A DNA stretch of 7,388 bases from Methylovulum sp. (GTDB taxonomy: Bacteria > Pseudomonadota > Gammaproteobacteria > Methylococcales > Methylomonadaceae), in assembly GCA_004299465.1 (NCBI GenBank), contig SCST01000535.1, forward strand, positions 1 through 7,388, given 5' to 3'. Below are positions 1-6,368 of this stretch, piece after piece. Each line of letters begins with the position of its first letter. Positions within the stretch are counted from its first letter, which is position 1. The notes beneath the pieces were generated by a model, which ran no database searches, was not told the origin of the DNA, and saw nothing but the letters and a program-made list of their open reading frames with translations. The position numbers and the translations under genes are program-made.

Positions 1-963
1 TACCAGGATGACGAAAAACAAAACGCCGAACAGCCAGCCGCCCGTCATCGTGCCGAAAGCAATCGGCAGGGTCTCAAAAATCAGGCCGGGGCCAGAACCC
101 GGATTCAGGCCATTGGTAAATACGATAGGAAAAATAATAATGCCCGCCAATAACGCGACCACGGTATCAACGGCCGCGATCACGACGGAGGTTTTCGCAA
201 TCGATATGTTTTTCGGCAAATAGGAGCCGTAGGCCATGACACAGCCCATCCCGAGACCGAGGCTGAAAAACGCCTGCCCCATCGCGATTAATATCGCGTT
301 ACCGCTCAGTTTGCTGAAATCCAGGCTGAACAGGAAATGGATGCCCTGAAAATAACCGCTGGTCGTCATCGCATACATGACGAGTAAGGTCAGTAAAATG
401 AATAGCCCCGGCATCAAAAAGCGCACGGATTTCTCCAGGCCGTTATCGACGCCGCGCGCGACGATCAGCATCGTTGCCGCCATAAACAGCGTATGCCAGA
501 AAATCAATTGCATCGGACTAGCGATAAAATCACTGAACAATTGTTTTATCGCCGCCGCATCGGCGGCAAAAAAACTGCCGGCAAACGCTTTAAAAACGTA
601 GGCCGACGCCCAGCCCGCTATCACGCTGTAATAGGACAGGATCAACAGGCCTGCCACCATGCCCAGCCAACCCACATACTGCCAGCGCTTATCGCCTCCG
701 GCTTCTGCGCTTAAGGCCTGCATCGTGTTGGCGGGATTTTCGCGGCCACGCCTGCCCAGCATCGTTTCGGCAATCATGATCGGGATACCGATCAGCGCGA
801 CACACAACAAATACACCATCACAAAAGCGCCGCCGCCATTTTCCCCGGTGATGTAAGGGAACTTCCAGATATTGCCCAAACCCACCGCGGAACCGGTCGC
901 CGCGAAGATGAATGCCGATCGTGATGACCATTCGCCATGTATTGATTTTTTTGTGTCTGTCAT
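1..963 (-). CDS. Sodium-dependent transporter, neurotransmitter:sodium symporter (NSS/SNF) family, C-terminus outside window
   Basis: An inner-membrane Na+-coupled symporter of the LeuT-fold NSS family; bacterial members take up amino acids or related solutes, and the substrate here cannot be told. The reading frame is open from an ATG at 963 to the window edge (321 codons); full members are usually about 450-500 residues, so the C-terminal third is missing. TM1 carries the family signature GSAVGLGNIWKFPY (about residues 24-37), the unwound Na+/substrate segment, followed by ENGGGAF and GIPIMIAE in TM2. The segment MGQAFFSLGLGMG (about 227-239) matches TM6, and VDTVVALLAG matches the TM7 region. 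About eight hydrophobic segments are visible. An in-frame TAA lies seven codons upstream of the ATG, which bounds the start; the ribosome site is weak (AGGCAG). The gene is divergent from smpB, so it has its own promoter. Family assignment is strong, substrate unknown. Confidence 0.93.
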   Translation of the reverse strand, partial: MTDTKKSIHGEWSSRSAFIFAATGSAVGLGNIWKFPYITGENGGGAFVMVYLLCVALIGIPIMIAETMLGRRGRENPANTMQALSAEAGGDKRWQYVGWLGMVAGLLILSYYSVIAGWASAYVFKAFAGSFFAADAAAIKQLFSDFIASPMQLIFWHTLFMAATMLIVARGVDNGLEKSVRFLMPGLFILLTLLVMYAMTTSGYFQGIHFLFSLDFSKLSGNAILIAMGQAFFSLGLGMGCVMAYGSYLPKNISIAKTSVVIAAVDTVVALLAGIIIFPIVFTNGLNPGSGPGLIFETLPIAFGTMTGGWLFGVLFFVILV

Positions 964-1023
964 GTCGTCTGCCTGCTCTATTTAAGGAGTGCCTTAAAAA
1001 CCCACTTTAATTGTTTTTTCGCG

Positions 1024-1029
1024 TAAAAT
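1024..1029 (+). promoter_or_regulatory. Possible -10 element for smpB
   Basis: The divergent spacer between the transporter gene and smpB (964-1069) must hold promoters for both directions. On the plus strand, TAAAAT matches the sigma-70 -10 consensus at five of six positions and lies 40 bases before the smpB ATG. No good -35 hexamer sits at the right distance; TTGTTT at 1011 is too close. A second AATTAT at 1035-1040, 18 bases after TTGTTT, is an alternative. The call is weak. Confidence 0.2.
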
Positions 1030-1069
1030 AGCAAAATTATTCAGTTACGTCAGTTTTATTCCAAATATT

Positions 1070-1555
1070 ATGGCCGATAAAAAGTCCAAAAAAGCCGCAG
1101 CCAAGCAAAACCCGACCATTGCCGTGAATCGTCAGGCCACGCATGAGTATTTTATCGAGGAGCGGTTTGAAGCGGGGCTTGTTTTGGAAGGCTGGGAAGT
1201 CAAAAGCCTCAGGGCAGGCCGAGTCCAGTTAAAAGAAAGCTATGTTGTCATCAAGCGCGGCGAGGCCTGGCTGTCGGGTGCGCATATTTCCGCATTGCTA
1301 TCCGCATCGACGCATGTTAATCCCGACTCCATCCGCGCTAAAAAACTGCTGTTAAACCGCCACGAGCTCAATAAACTGATTGGTTCGGTAGAACGCAAAG
1401 GTTATACGCTGATACCGCTTTCGATGTATTGGAAAAACGGCCGGGCCAAACTGGAAATCGGCCTGGCGAAAGGCAAACAATTACATGATAAGCGCGCCTC
1501 GTCCAAAGACCGCGACTGGCAGCGCGAAAAAGCCCGTATCATGAAAAAAGCATAG
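1070..1555 (+). CDS. smpB: SsrA-binding protein SmpB
   Basis: SmpB binds tmRNA (SsrA) and brings it with EF-Tu to stalled ribosomes, where its C-terminal tail occupies the empty mRNA channel during trans-translation. The 161-residue length fits the family (about 160). Family hallmarks visible are the N-terminal basic stretch, NRQATHEYFIEERFEAG (residues 20-36), the GWEVKSLRAGR motif (41-51), the central SGAHIS region (69-74), and the C-terminal tail with DKR (140-142) followed by a Lys/Arg-rich end, as in active SmpB. No clear Shine-Dalgarno sequence precedes the ATG, only AT-rich sequence, but the N-terminus MADKKSKK is typical. It is the first gene of the plus-strand run; the next gene starts 10 bases after its stop, and that gene's ribosome site overlaps the smpB stop codon. 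No ssrA gene is visible in the window. Confidence 0.97.
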   Translation: MADKKSKKAAAKQNPTIAVNRQATHEYFIEERFEAGLVLEGWEVKSLRAGRVQLKESYVVIKRGEAWLSGAHISALLSASTHVNPDSIRAKKLLLNRHELNKLIGSVERKGYTLIPLSMYWKNGRAKLEIGLAKGKQLHDKRASSKDRDWQREKARIMKKA

Positions 1556-1558
1556 AGG
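1554..1558 (+). promoter_or_regulatory. Ribosome binding site overlapping the smpB stop codon
   Basis: AGAGG lies seven bases before the ATG at 1566 and shares two bases with the TAG stop of smpB. The placement fixes the start of the hydrolase gene and makes translational coupling with smpB likely. Confidence 0.65.
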
Positions 1559-1565
1559 TTCCGCA

Positions 1566-2132
1566 ATGAAGACACATCCCGACCTGCTTTGCGCAGAAAA
1601 CAGCCTGCTGGTTGTTATCGATATACAGACCAAATTATCGGCAGTCATGCCGGAAGCGGCCGCCGCATCGATGCTCGCCAACACCGGTATCCTGGTCGAT
1701 GCAGCCAGCTGCCTGAACATTCCGGTCATATTGACCGAACAATATCCTCAAGGCTTGGGCGCGACCGATACCGCGATAGTCCAAAAATTACCAGGGACTT
1801 TCCAGATTTTCGACAAAACCGGTTTTTCCTGCTGTGCCGCCGAAGGTTTCAACGAGGCGGTGGAAATCAGCCGTCGCAAACAAATCATCCTGGCCGGACA
1901 GGAAGCGCATGTCTGCGTGCTGCAAACCGCGCTGGAATTAATCTTTATGGGCTACCAGGTACATATCGTTGAAGACGCGCTGTGCTCGCGTAAAACAGAA
2001 CACAAATTCTATGCCCTGCAACGCCTGCAACAACAAGGCGCTACGATCACCAACTATGAGTCCGTCCTGTTCGAATGGTTGAAAAATGCCGCCCATCCTG
2101 AATTCAAACGCATTTCAGGATGGCTACGTTAA
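1566..2132 (+). CDS. Isochorismatase-family cysteine hydrolase
   Basis: A 188-residue cytoplasmic hydrolase of the cysteine hydrolase (isochorismatase-like, YcaC/ISOC) superfamily. The expected Asp-Lys-Cys catalytic triad is visible: D19 in VVIDIQ, K84 in FDKTGFS, and C117 in GQEAHVCVLQTA, which also contains the usual cis-peptide region before the nucleophile. The C-terminal HPEFKRISGWL is typical of the ISOC1/ISOC2-like branch rather than of nicotinamidases or true isochorismatases of siderophore pathways. No siderophore, nicotinamide or pyrimidine-degradation genes lie nearby, so the substrate cannot be inferred. It has a good ribosome site (AGAGG, spacer 7) overlapping the smpB stop, suggesting co-expression with smpB. 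Superfamily assignment is secure; any precise reaction name would be a guess. Confidence 0.9.
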   Translation: MKTHPDLLCAENSLLVVIDIQTKLSAVMPEAAAASMLANTGILVDAASCLNIPVILTEQYPQGLGATDTAIVQKLPGTFQIFDKTGFSCCAAEGFNEAVEISRRKQIILAGQEAHVCVLQTALELIFMGYQVHIVEDALCSRKTEHKFYALQRLQQQGATITNYESVLFEWLKNAAHPEFKRISGWLR

Positions 2133-2152
2133 CCCCCTGTTTAGATTCGTTT

Positions 2153-2506
2153 ATGCCGCTTACACCGTTTCTTGAAAACATAAAAAATAATACCGCCGTC
2201 AGTTTTGATGAAACCATCGCGGCAATTACTGAAAATTATCATTACCAGCCGACTGAATTCAGCAACGGCTTAGGTGATAACACACTGGTTAACAAAGCCG
2301 GCACTAACGAAGGTTCCTGCAGGATTTTCGCCTTTGCAAAGCTGCACGGGCTAAACCCGCAGCAAACCCTGAACCTTTTCGGCGATTTTTACAGGCGCGA
2401 TGTTTTAAATAACCCGGACGGCAACGATCATCAAAATATCAGGTTGTTCATGCGCTACGGCTGGGAAGGCATTGCTTTTAGCGGTGTGGCGCTGACACCG
2501 CGTTAG
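2153..2506 (+). CDS. HopJ type III effector family protein
   Basis: A small soluble protein (117 residues from the start chosen) matching the HopJ family, named after a Pseudomonas syringae type III effector but widespread in free-living proteobacteria, where its function is unknown. Recognisable family sequence includes FLENIKNN, the FSNGLGDN region, AGTNEGSCRIFAFAKLHGL and the strongly conserved DGNDHQNIRLFMRYGWEGI near the C-terminus. An in-frame ATG at 2120 would add 11 residues (MATLTPCLDSF) and overlap the preceding hydrolase gene by 13 bases. I prefer the ATG at 2153 because homologous sequence begins there (MPLTPFLENI) and the resulting length fits the family, but neither start has a clear ribosome site. 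It lies 20 bases after the hydrolase stop, probably in the same operon. There are no type III secretion genes here, so an effector role is doubtful. Confidence 0.85.
   Translation: MPLTPFLENIKNNTAVSFDETIAAITENYHYQPTEFSNGLGDNTLVNKAGTNEGSCRIFAFAKLHGLNPQQTLNLFGDFYRRDVLNNPDGNDHQNIRLFMRYGWEGIAFSGVALTPR
2481..2501 (+). repeat. Perfect 7-bp inverted repeat at the 3' end of hopJ
   Basis: GCGGTGT (2481-2487) and ACACCGC (2495-2501) form a perfect GC-rich stem around a seven-base loop. It encodes part of the last eight residues of the HopJ-family protein and ends just before its stop codon. No T-run follows, so it is not a standard intrinsic terminator; it could stabilise the 3' end of the upstream transcript or mark a weak stop before purC. 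Confidence 0.5.
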
Positions 2507-2554
2507 CCGTGAGATACCCTATTAAATGAACCCCCTGAAACCAGGCCATAACTT

Positions 2555-3451
2555 ATGAACACACCAGAGGCACTTTACCAATCAAGCTTATCCTCTCTGC
2601 CGCTTATTGCGCGCGGGAAAGTACGCGATATTTATGATATTGACGACCAGACCATGCTGATTGTAACCACGGACAGGCTATCCGCATTCGACGTCATCCT
2701 GCCCGACCCGATTCCCGGCAAGGGGCGCGTATTAACCCGCGTTTCCAATTTCTGGTTTGAAAAATTGCAAGCCATCATACCCAATCATTTAGCCGCCATT
2801 CCGCTGGAGCAGGTAGTGCCCGATGCCGCTGAACGCGCGCAGGTTGAAGGCCGCGCGATTGTCGTCAAGAAATTACGGCCATTGCCCGTCGAGGCGATCG
2901 TGCGCGGTTACCTGATAGGCTCCGGCTGGAAGGATTATCAAAAAACCGGCGCGATATGCGGCATACCCTTGCCGGAGGGTCTTGAGCAGGCGCAGCAATT
3001 ACCGGAGGCCATTTATACGCCATCGACCAAAGCCGCCGCCGGCCAGCATGACGAAAACGTCTCTTTTGAAAAAACCGTTGAATTAATGGGACAGGCATTA
3101 GCCGGGCAGGTGCGCGATGCCAGTTTGAAGTTGTACACAGAGGCGGCCGCCTACGCCAAGACGCGCGGCATTATTATCGCCGATACCAAGTTTGAATTCG
3201 GACTCGATAATGACGGCGTTTTATACCTGATCGATGAAGCGCTGACCCCGGACTCGTCGAGGTTCTGGCCCGCCGATCAATACCGGGTCGGCATCAGCCC
3301 ACCCAGCTTCGACAAGCAATATGTCCGGGATTACCTGGAAACGCTGGATTGGGATAAAACGGCGCCGGGCCCGTCTTTACCTGCCGATGTCGCCGAATTT
3401 TGCGCGGCCAAATACCGGGAAGCCGAGACCCGGTTGACGCAGGACACCTAG
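2555..3451 (+). CDS. purC: Phosphoribosylaminoimidazole-succinocarboxamide (SAICAR) synthase
   Basis: Catalyses ATP-dependent ligation of L-aspartate to CAIR, giving SAICAR, in de novo purine synthesis in the cytoplasm. The 298-residue length fits the longer PurC form (about 295-310, similar to yeast Ade1) rather than the short E. coli type of about 237. Motifs in order are ARGKVRDIYD (19-28, nucleotide-binding loop), TTDRLSAFDVILPDPIPGKG (38-57), VEAIVRGYLIGSGWKDY (112-128), STKAAAGQHDENVSF (157-171), ADTKFEFG (209-216) and the signature LIDEALTPDSSRFW (225-238), all complete. The ribosome site is modest (CAGG, spacer 9). It starts 48 bases after the HopJ-family gene; no other purine gene is adjacent, so it is not in a pur operon here. 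Confidence 0.97.
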   Translation: MNTPEALYQSSLSSLPLIARGKVRDIYDIDDQTMLIVTTDRLSAFDVILPDPIPGKGRVLTRVSNFWFEKLQAIIPNHLAAIPLEQVVPDAAERAQVEGRAIVVKKLRPLPVEAIVRGYLIGSGWKDYQKTGAICGIPLPEGLEQAQQLPEAIYTPSTKAAAGQHDENVSFEKTVELMGQALAGQVRDASLKLYTEAAAYAKTRGIIIADTKFEFGLDNDGVLYLIDEALTPDSSRFWPADQYRVGISPPSFDKQYVRDYLETLDWDKTAPGPSLPADVAEFCAAKYREAETRLTQDT

Positions 3452-3454
3452 CTT

Positions 3455-3479
3455 AGTAGGGCGCGCGGCACACCCTACT
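3455..3479. repeat. Short palindromic element between purC and the Nudix gene
   Basis: AGTAGGG (3455-3461) and CCCTACT (3473-3479) form a perfect 7-bp inverted repeat around an 11-base GC-rich centre, starting four bases after the purC stop. No T-tract follows in the plus direction. The GTAGGG...CCCTAC form resembles dispersed REP-like intergenic palindromes that I recall from several proteobacterial genomes; only one copy is present in this window, so the repeat family is an inference. It may act as a 3' stabiliser or a weak terminator for purC. Confidence 0.5.
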
Positions 3480-3511
3480 CTGCCTTCAACAACCACATCC
3501 ACGCAACCACC

Positions 3512-3515
3512 AGGA
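3512..3515 (+). promoter_or_regulatory. Ribosome binding site of the Nudix gene
   Basis: AGGA is placed six bases before the ATG at 3522, supporting that start. Confidence 0.6.
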
Positions 3516-3521
3516 ACATTT

Positions 3522-3959
3522 ATGTACAAGCCCGTCACGCCATTGCTTGCGGCAGATACCTTAATCGAACTCATCGACCTGCCGGGACGGCCATTTGTGC
3601 TGATCGAGCGCGCCAATCCGCCTTATGGCTGGGCCGTACCGGGCGGTTTCGTCGATGTCGGTGAAACCTTGGAACAGGCGGCGATACGCGAAGCAAAAGA
3701 GGAAACCGGCCTCACCGTGAACCTGTCCGTGTTGTTGGGTTTGTACTCCAAGCCCGAACGCGACCCGCGCAACCACACCGTGACGGCCGTCTATATTGCT
3801 GAGGCAAGAGGCCTGCCCGTAGCGGCCGATGACGCCAAAAATTGCGGTATTTTTACTTTCGACAACCTGCCCGGCGAGCTGGCATTTGACCATGCCCAGG
3901 TTATCGCCGATTACCGGCGCTACCGGGCAACCGGCGAAGTCACGCCGTTACGTTGCTAA
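3522..3959 (+). CDS. Nudix hydrolase (ADP-ribose pyrophosphatase-like)
   Basis: A 145-residue cytoplasmic pyrophosphohydrolase cleaving nucleoside diphosphates linked to another moiety. The Nudix box GX5EX7REUXEEXGU is complete: G42, E48, R56-E57, E60-E61, G63 and L64 in the stretch beginning GGFVDVGE. The upstream WAVPGG (37-42) and the short architecture resemble stand-alone ADP-ribose or 8-oxo-dGTP type hydrolases, but substrate cannot be deduced from the box alone. The start is supported by AGGA with a six-base spacer. The gene follows purC by 70 bases across a palindromic element and converges on the acyltransferase gene, with only 23 bases between the two stop codons and no convincing intrinsic terminator between them. 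Confidence 0.93.
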   Translation: MYKPVTPLLAADTLIELIDLPGRPFVLIERANPPYGWAVPGGFVDVGETLEQAAIREAKEETGLTVNLSVLLGLYSKPERDPRNHTVTAVYIAEARGLPVAADDAKNCGIFTFDNLPGELAFDHAQVIADYRRYRATGEVTPLRC

Positions 3960-3982
3960 ACCGGGAAGCAGGAAGGCATCCG

Positions 3983-4732
3983 TCACACTGGCCAATAACA
4001 TCCTTTGTTAGTCAGCAAATTCCACACCCCCTTGTTTTTTGCCGCGACGCCATCGAGCAGGTCGGTCACTTTAATCAGCCCAGGCCAGCGTTCGCCGCGA
4101 TAGTCAACCAGCGGCCCGATCTTGGTAAAATGTATGCCTGATGATGACAAAAAACGAAACCACGCCGGTTCCAATGTGCCGTAAAAATAATGGATGTCGT
4201 TTTCATGGCAGGCCCTGATCAAACACGCGATTAACGCAAAGCTGATATGCGGGAAAATGCGCCGTTCGTGCGACGTAAAATAATCCTGCTCATCGCAATC
4301 AACAGACACCGGCCTGTTCGATTCATTTTTTCTTTTTTTAAACGCTTTCGACACGCACAGCCTGGACGCCTCCCCGAGATGCTTGCGGCCGATAGCGTCC
4401 AAAACGGCAACATTATCAATTTCAAAATGCTGCTCAAGGGGAAACAGCTTCTCCGGGCAATCGGCATCAGGAAGAATAAGCCGCGTGGTTGCCGCATAGT
4501 CGCCAGACCTGCGGTGACGAATCAGGTAATGCACCGAATGCGTGTCATAATCGTCAAACTCCATGCCGCCAGGATATTGCCCTGGATCCTCGAAGCCGGT
4601 TTCAATACAGTACACCTGGTAACGCAGTTTAAATACGGCTTCCCTAAGTTCGTTCGATACCGCAGGTATCATTTCGAAATAGTCGTTAAAGACATCAATT
4701 ATCGCAGTCAAGTGCTTATCCTTGTTTGTCAC
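3983..4732 (-). CDS. PEP-CTERM/exosortase system-associated acyltransferase (GNAT/LuxI-like)
   Basis: A 249-residue protein resembling the exosortase-associated acyltransferase family (as in TIGR03694), which is related to acyl-homoserine-lactone synthases and GNAT N-acyltransferases; its natural product is not established. Features seen: FKLRYQVYC (34-42), the LuxI-like N-terminal signature; FDDYDTHSVHYLIRHR (59-74); AATTRLILP (80-88); EASRLCVSKAFKKR (121-134), the core acyl-CoA/ACP-binding region; and YFYGTLEPAWFRFL (182-195). No membrane segment is evident. The frame opens at a GTG (4732) preceded by AGAGA; an alternative TTG at 4711 has a better-spaced AAGGA. Residues from about 14 onward already fit the family, so both starts are possible. 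It lies 43 bases downstream of the diiron-type protein on the same strand, likely one transcript. No exosortase or PEP-CTERM substrate gene lies in the window. Confidence 0.85.
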   Translation of the reverse strand: MTNKDKHLTAIIDVFNDYFEMIPAVSNELREAVFKLRYQVYCIETGFEDPGQYPGGMEFDDYDTHSVHYLIRHRRSGDYAATTRLILPDADCPEKLFPLEQHFEIDNVAVLDAIGRKHLGEASRLCVSKAFKKRKNESNRPVSVDCDEQDYFTSHERRIFPHISFALIACLIRACHENDIHYFYGTLEPAWFRFLSSSGIHFTKIGPLVDYRGERWPGLIKVTDLLDGVAAKNKGVWNLLTNKGCYWPV

Positions 4733-4775
4733 AGTCTCTTTACGCTTGGCCAGTTAAACCCGTTGTCATTTCAAC

Positions 4776-5417
4776 TTAGGCACGTCCAAAATGGGTAAAC
4801 ACATTGATCCAGCAATTGCACATCGCTCTCCCGCCTTCGAGGCAGGCGGACGGGTTATTATCAAAATACCGGGAACATAAATCGATAATTTCATCGCCGT
4901 GCACCAGGTCGGCTTCCAAATGGACAGCGACCCAACGCCGCTGTTTTTTATTCAGGTTTAACCTTGCAAACAGGTCCTTGCCTTCCTTCTGTACATGCTT
5001 GGCGATATTTTCAAAAACATAAATAGCGCCCAGATACGCATAGATGGTATCGCCGAGGCTAAACCAGGTATGATGAAAATCCTGCACGGATTGCGGTATT
5101 TCTTCAGAAACCTCGCCGCCCAGTTCCTTGAGGTCTTCTTTGGCCAACAGGTAATGTCCCTGTTCTTCATTGCACATGTATTTGAAAAATTGCTTCAATT
5201 CTTCATCATGGGCCTTACTTCCGGCATGCTGTATCATCTCTCCGCTACGCGCCGTGTAGTGATACATGGTATTTAAAAATTGTCGGTATTGCGCCAGATC
5301 AAAGCCTTCAGGCCCCAGAAACGGCCTGAACGCATTTGCGGCTTTTTCGGCAAGGACTTCCAGTTCTAAAATAGGCGTGCGTTCTTGAGATAACGATGGT
5401 AAAGACGAAGCAGACAT
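4776..5417 (-). CDS. Heme-oxygenase-like diiron protein (iron-containing redox enzyme family, TENA/PqqC-like fold)
   Basis: A 213-residue, helix-rich soluble protein that I assign to the iron-containing redox (HDO) branch of the TENA/PqqC/CADD fold. Such proteins bind a labile Fe2 or Fe-Mn site and activate O2; known members include UndA, CADD and the SznF central domain. Candidate ligands: H53, E85-x2-H88 in CNEEQGHYLL, E136 in YVFENIAKH, and H166-x3-D170-x2-H173 in HLEADLVHGDEI. The HxxxDxxH spacing agrees with the CADD ligand set as I recall it. An upstream ATG at 5429 would add four residues, but that ATG overlaps a strong GAGGA placed five bases before the ATG at 5417, so 5417 is chosen. 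The gene precedes the acyltransferase on the same strand. Substrate unknown; fold assignment fairly firm, redox role inferred. Confidence 0.8.
   Translation of the reverse strand: MSASSLPSLSQERTPILELEVLAEKAANAFRPFLGPEGFDLAQYRQFLNTMYHYTARSGEMIQHAGSKAHDEELKQFFKYMCNEEQGHYLLAKEDLKELGGEVSEEIPQSVQDFHHTWFSLGDTIYAYLGAIYVFENIAKHVQKEGKDLFARLNLNKKQRRWVAVHLEADLVHGDEIIDLCSRYFDNNPSACLEGGRAMCNCWINVFTHFGRA
4831..4849. repeat. Inverted repeat inside the 3' end of the diiron-protein gene
   Basis: CCGCCT (4831-4836) and AGGCGG (4844-4849) form a perfect 6-bp GC-only stem with a seven-base loop, itself containing part of a nested GCCT/AGGC palindrome. It encodes residues near CLEGG in the last helix. The reading frame passes through intact. 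It may be chance or an mRNA hairpin near the end of the message. Confidence 0.35.
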
Positions 5418-5422
5418 AAAAA

Positions 5423-5427
5423 TCCTC
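5423..5427 (-). promoter_or_regulatory. Ribosome binding site that decides the start of the diiron-protein gene
   Basis: On the minus strand GAGGA lies five bases before the ATG at 5417. An upstream in-frame ATG (5427-5429) overlaps the first base of this site, so it is unlikely to be the main start. Confidence 0.7.
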
Positions 5428-5516
5428 ATGGTCGGGTTGACAATAACTAGCGAAATGTTTTAGTGGATAGGCTTCACACGCTCATGCTTACGTGGCGTTT
5501 ACAATCTTTCGTGGGA

Positions 5517-5550
5517 GTACGCATACTGCCCCAGAGAGGATATCGCGTAC
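5517..5550. repeat. Imperfect inverted repeat between the PP2C and diiron-protein genes
   Basis: GTACGC (5517-5522) and GCGTAC (5545-5550) are perfect inverted arms; they extend inward with ATA against TAT if one bulged base is allowed. The element lies 18 bases beyond the PP2C stop and about 100 bases upstream of the diiron-protein start. The 139-base spacer 5430-5568 otherwise holds no ORF and no convincing sigma-70 promoter. No T-tract follows the repeat in the minus direction, so an operator for the downstream pair is as likely as a transcript-end hairpin. Confidence 0.4.
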
Positions 5551-5568
5551 ATTTTATGTTGATATTTA

Positions 5569-6345
5569 TCATAAGGCGATTTCCGGCGAAGAATATTTCC
5601 ATCCAGAAACTGCACCGGCAGCAACTTCGCAGACAATAACCGTAATATTATCGCTCCCGTCACGGCTTAATGCCGTATCCATCAATTCGTCGGCTATGCG
5701 CCGGTATTCCTCCGCGCCCATCAAGCCCGCTATTTCATCATCGGATAGTTCTTTATCCAAGCCATCACTACACAGCAGGTAACGGTCGCCGCATTCGGCA
5801 TCGAACCGGATAATGTCCAGGTCCAGTTTGTCCTGTCCACCGACGGCTTTGGTAATTACATTCGCGCCGACAAGCTGTCCGGCCATTTCTTCATTCATCC
5901 CCGATTGCATCAGTTCATTTAATAACGTGTGGTCGCGCGAAAGCTGTTGTAATTGCCCCTGCCGGTAACGGTACAAACGGCTGTCACCCGCCCAAACCAC
6001 GCCGGCTTGCAAACCCTTTGCCAGCAACGCGACGACGGTTGTGCCGGTGATGCAGCCTTCTCCCATGCTATCGGCATAGGCACAGAGATCGGCATTGATT
6101 TTTATCAGCCGGCCGGTAAGCTTTTCAATGCGTTCGTTAAGAGTCCCTCCGTCTCCAAGTTCGGCCAAACCGTCCACAACCCAACGGCTGGCGATCTCAC
6201 CCGATTGATGCCCGCCCATGCCATCGGCAACAACCCATAAACCTGATCCAGGTTTATTGAGCATGGCGTCTTGGTTATGTTTTCTTTTTTTTCCGGGATC
6301 AGTGCGTCCACAAGACTGCCAAATTATGTTGCCGTAGTTTTCCAT
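5569..6345 (-). CDS. PP2C-family serine/threonine protein phosphatase
   Basis: A 258-residue metal-dependent (Mn/Mg) cytoplasmic phosphatase that removes phosphate from Ser/Thr residues of proteins. PP2C motifs are all visible in order: R21 and HNQDA (23-27); VVADGMGGHQSGEIAS (38-53) with metal ligand D41 and the following glycine; GTT (101-103); VWAGDSRLYRYR (117-128); LSRDHTLLNELMQSG (135-149); NVITKAVGG (162-170); LLCSDGL (190-196) with D194; and SRDGSDNITVIV (227-238) with D232. No transmembrane segment or extra domain is present, so it is the compact PppA/Stp1 bacterial type, sometimes tied to type VI secretion, though no such genes are seen. The start ATG has AAGG about nine bases upstream. 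It is divergent from an FHA-GGDEF gene, whose phosphothreonine-binding domain may read the same phosphorylation. Confidence 0.95.
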   Translation of the reverse strand: MENYGNIIWQSCGRTDPGKKRKHNQDAMLNKPGSGLWVVADGMGGHQSGEIASRWVVDGLAELGDGGTLNERIEKLTGRLIKINADLCAYADSMGEGCITGTTVVALLAKGLQAGVVWAGDSRLYRYRQGQLQQLSRDHTLLNELMQSGMNEEMAGQLVGANVITKAVGGQDKLDLDIIRFDAECGDRYLLCSDGLDKELSDDEIAGLMGAEEYRRIADELMDTALSRDGSDNITVIVCEVAAGAVSGWKYSSPEIAL

Positions 6346-6368
6346 TCTGGTAAGCCTTATTTTTAATG

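Noticed and set aside
689..931. An 80-residue minus-strand ORF starting MVITIGIHLRG
   Set aside because: It overlaps the start of the NSS transporter in another frame and has arginine-rich, family-free sequence; the transporter frame carries the hallmark TM1 motif.
964..1069. An ssrA (tmRNA) gene or tRNA next to smpB
   Set aside because: The spacer is only 106 bases and AT-rich, with no CCA end or tRNA-like arms.
3561..3893. A 110-residue ORF antisense to the Nudix gene
   Set aside because: It is the reverse shadow of a frame with a complete Nudix box, and its own sequence matches no family I recognise.
3932..3947. A CGGCG...CGCCG hairpin near the Nudix stop as a bidirectional terminator
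   Set aside because: The stem is only 5 bp, lies inside the coding region and has no T-run on either strand.
4247..4798. A 183-residue plus-strand ORF opposite the acyltransferase
   Set aside because: It lies wholly antisense to a recognisable acyltransferase and is Arg-rich and low in family-like motifs, as expected of a shadow frame.
5492..5782. A 96-residue plus-strand ORF running from the spacer into the PP2C gene
   Set aside because: Most of it is antisense to the PP2C C-terminus, and no ribosome site or recognisable domain was seen.
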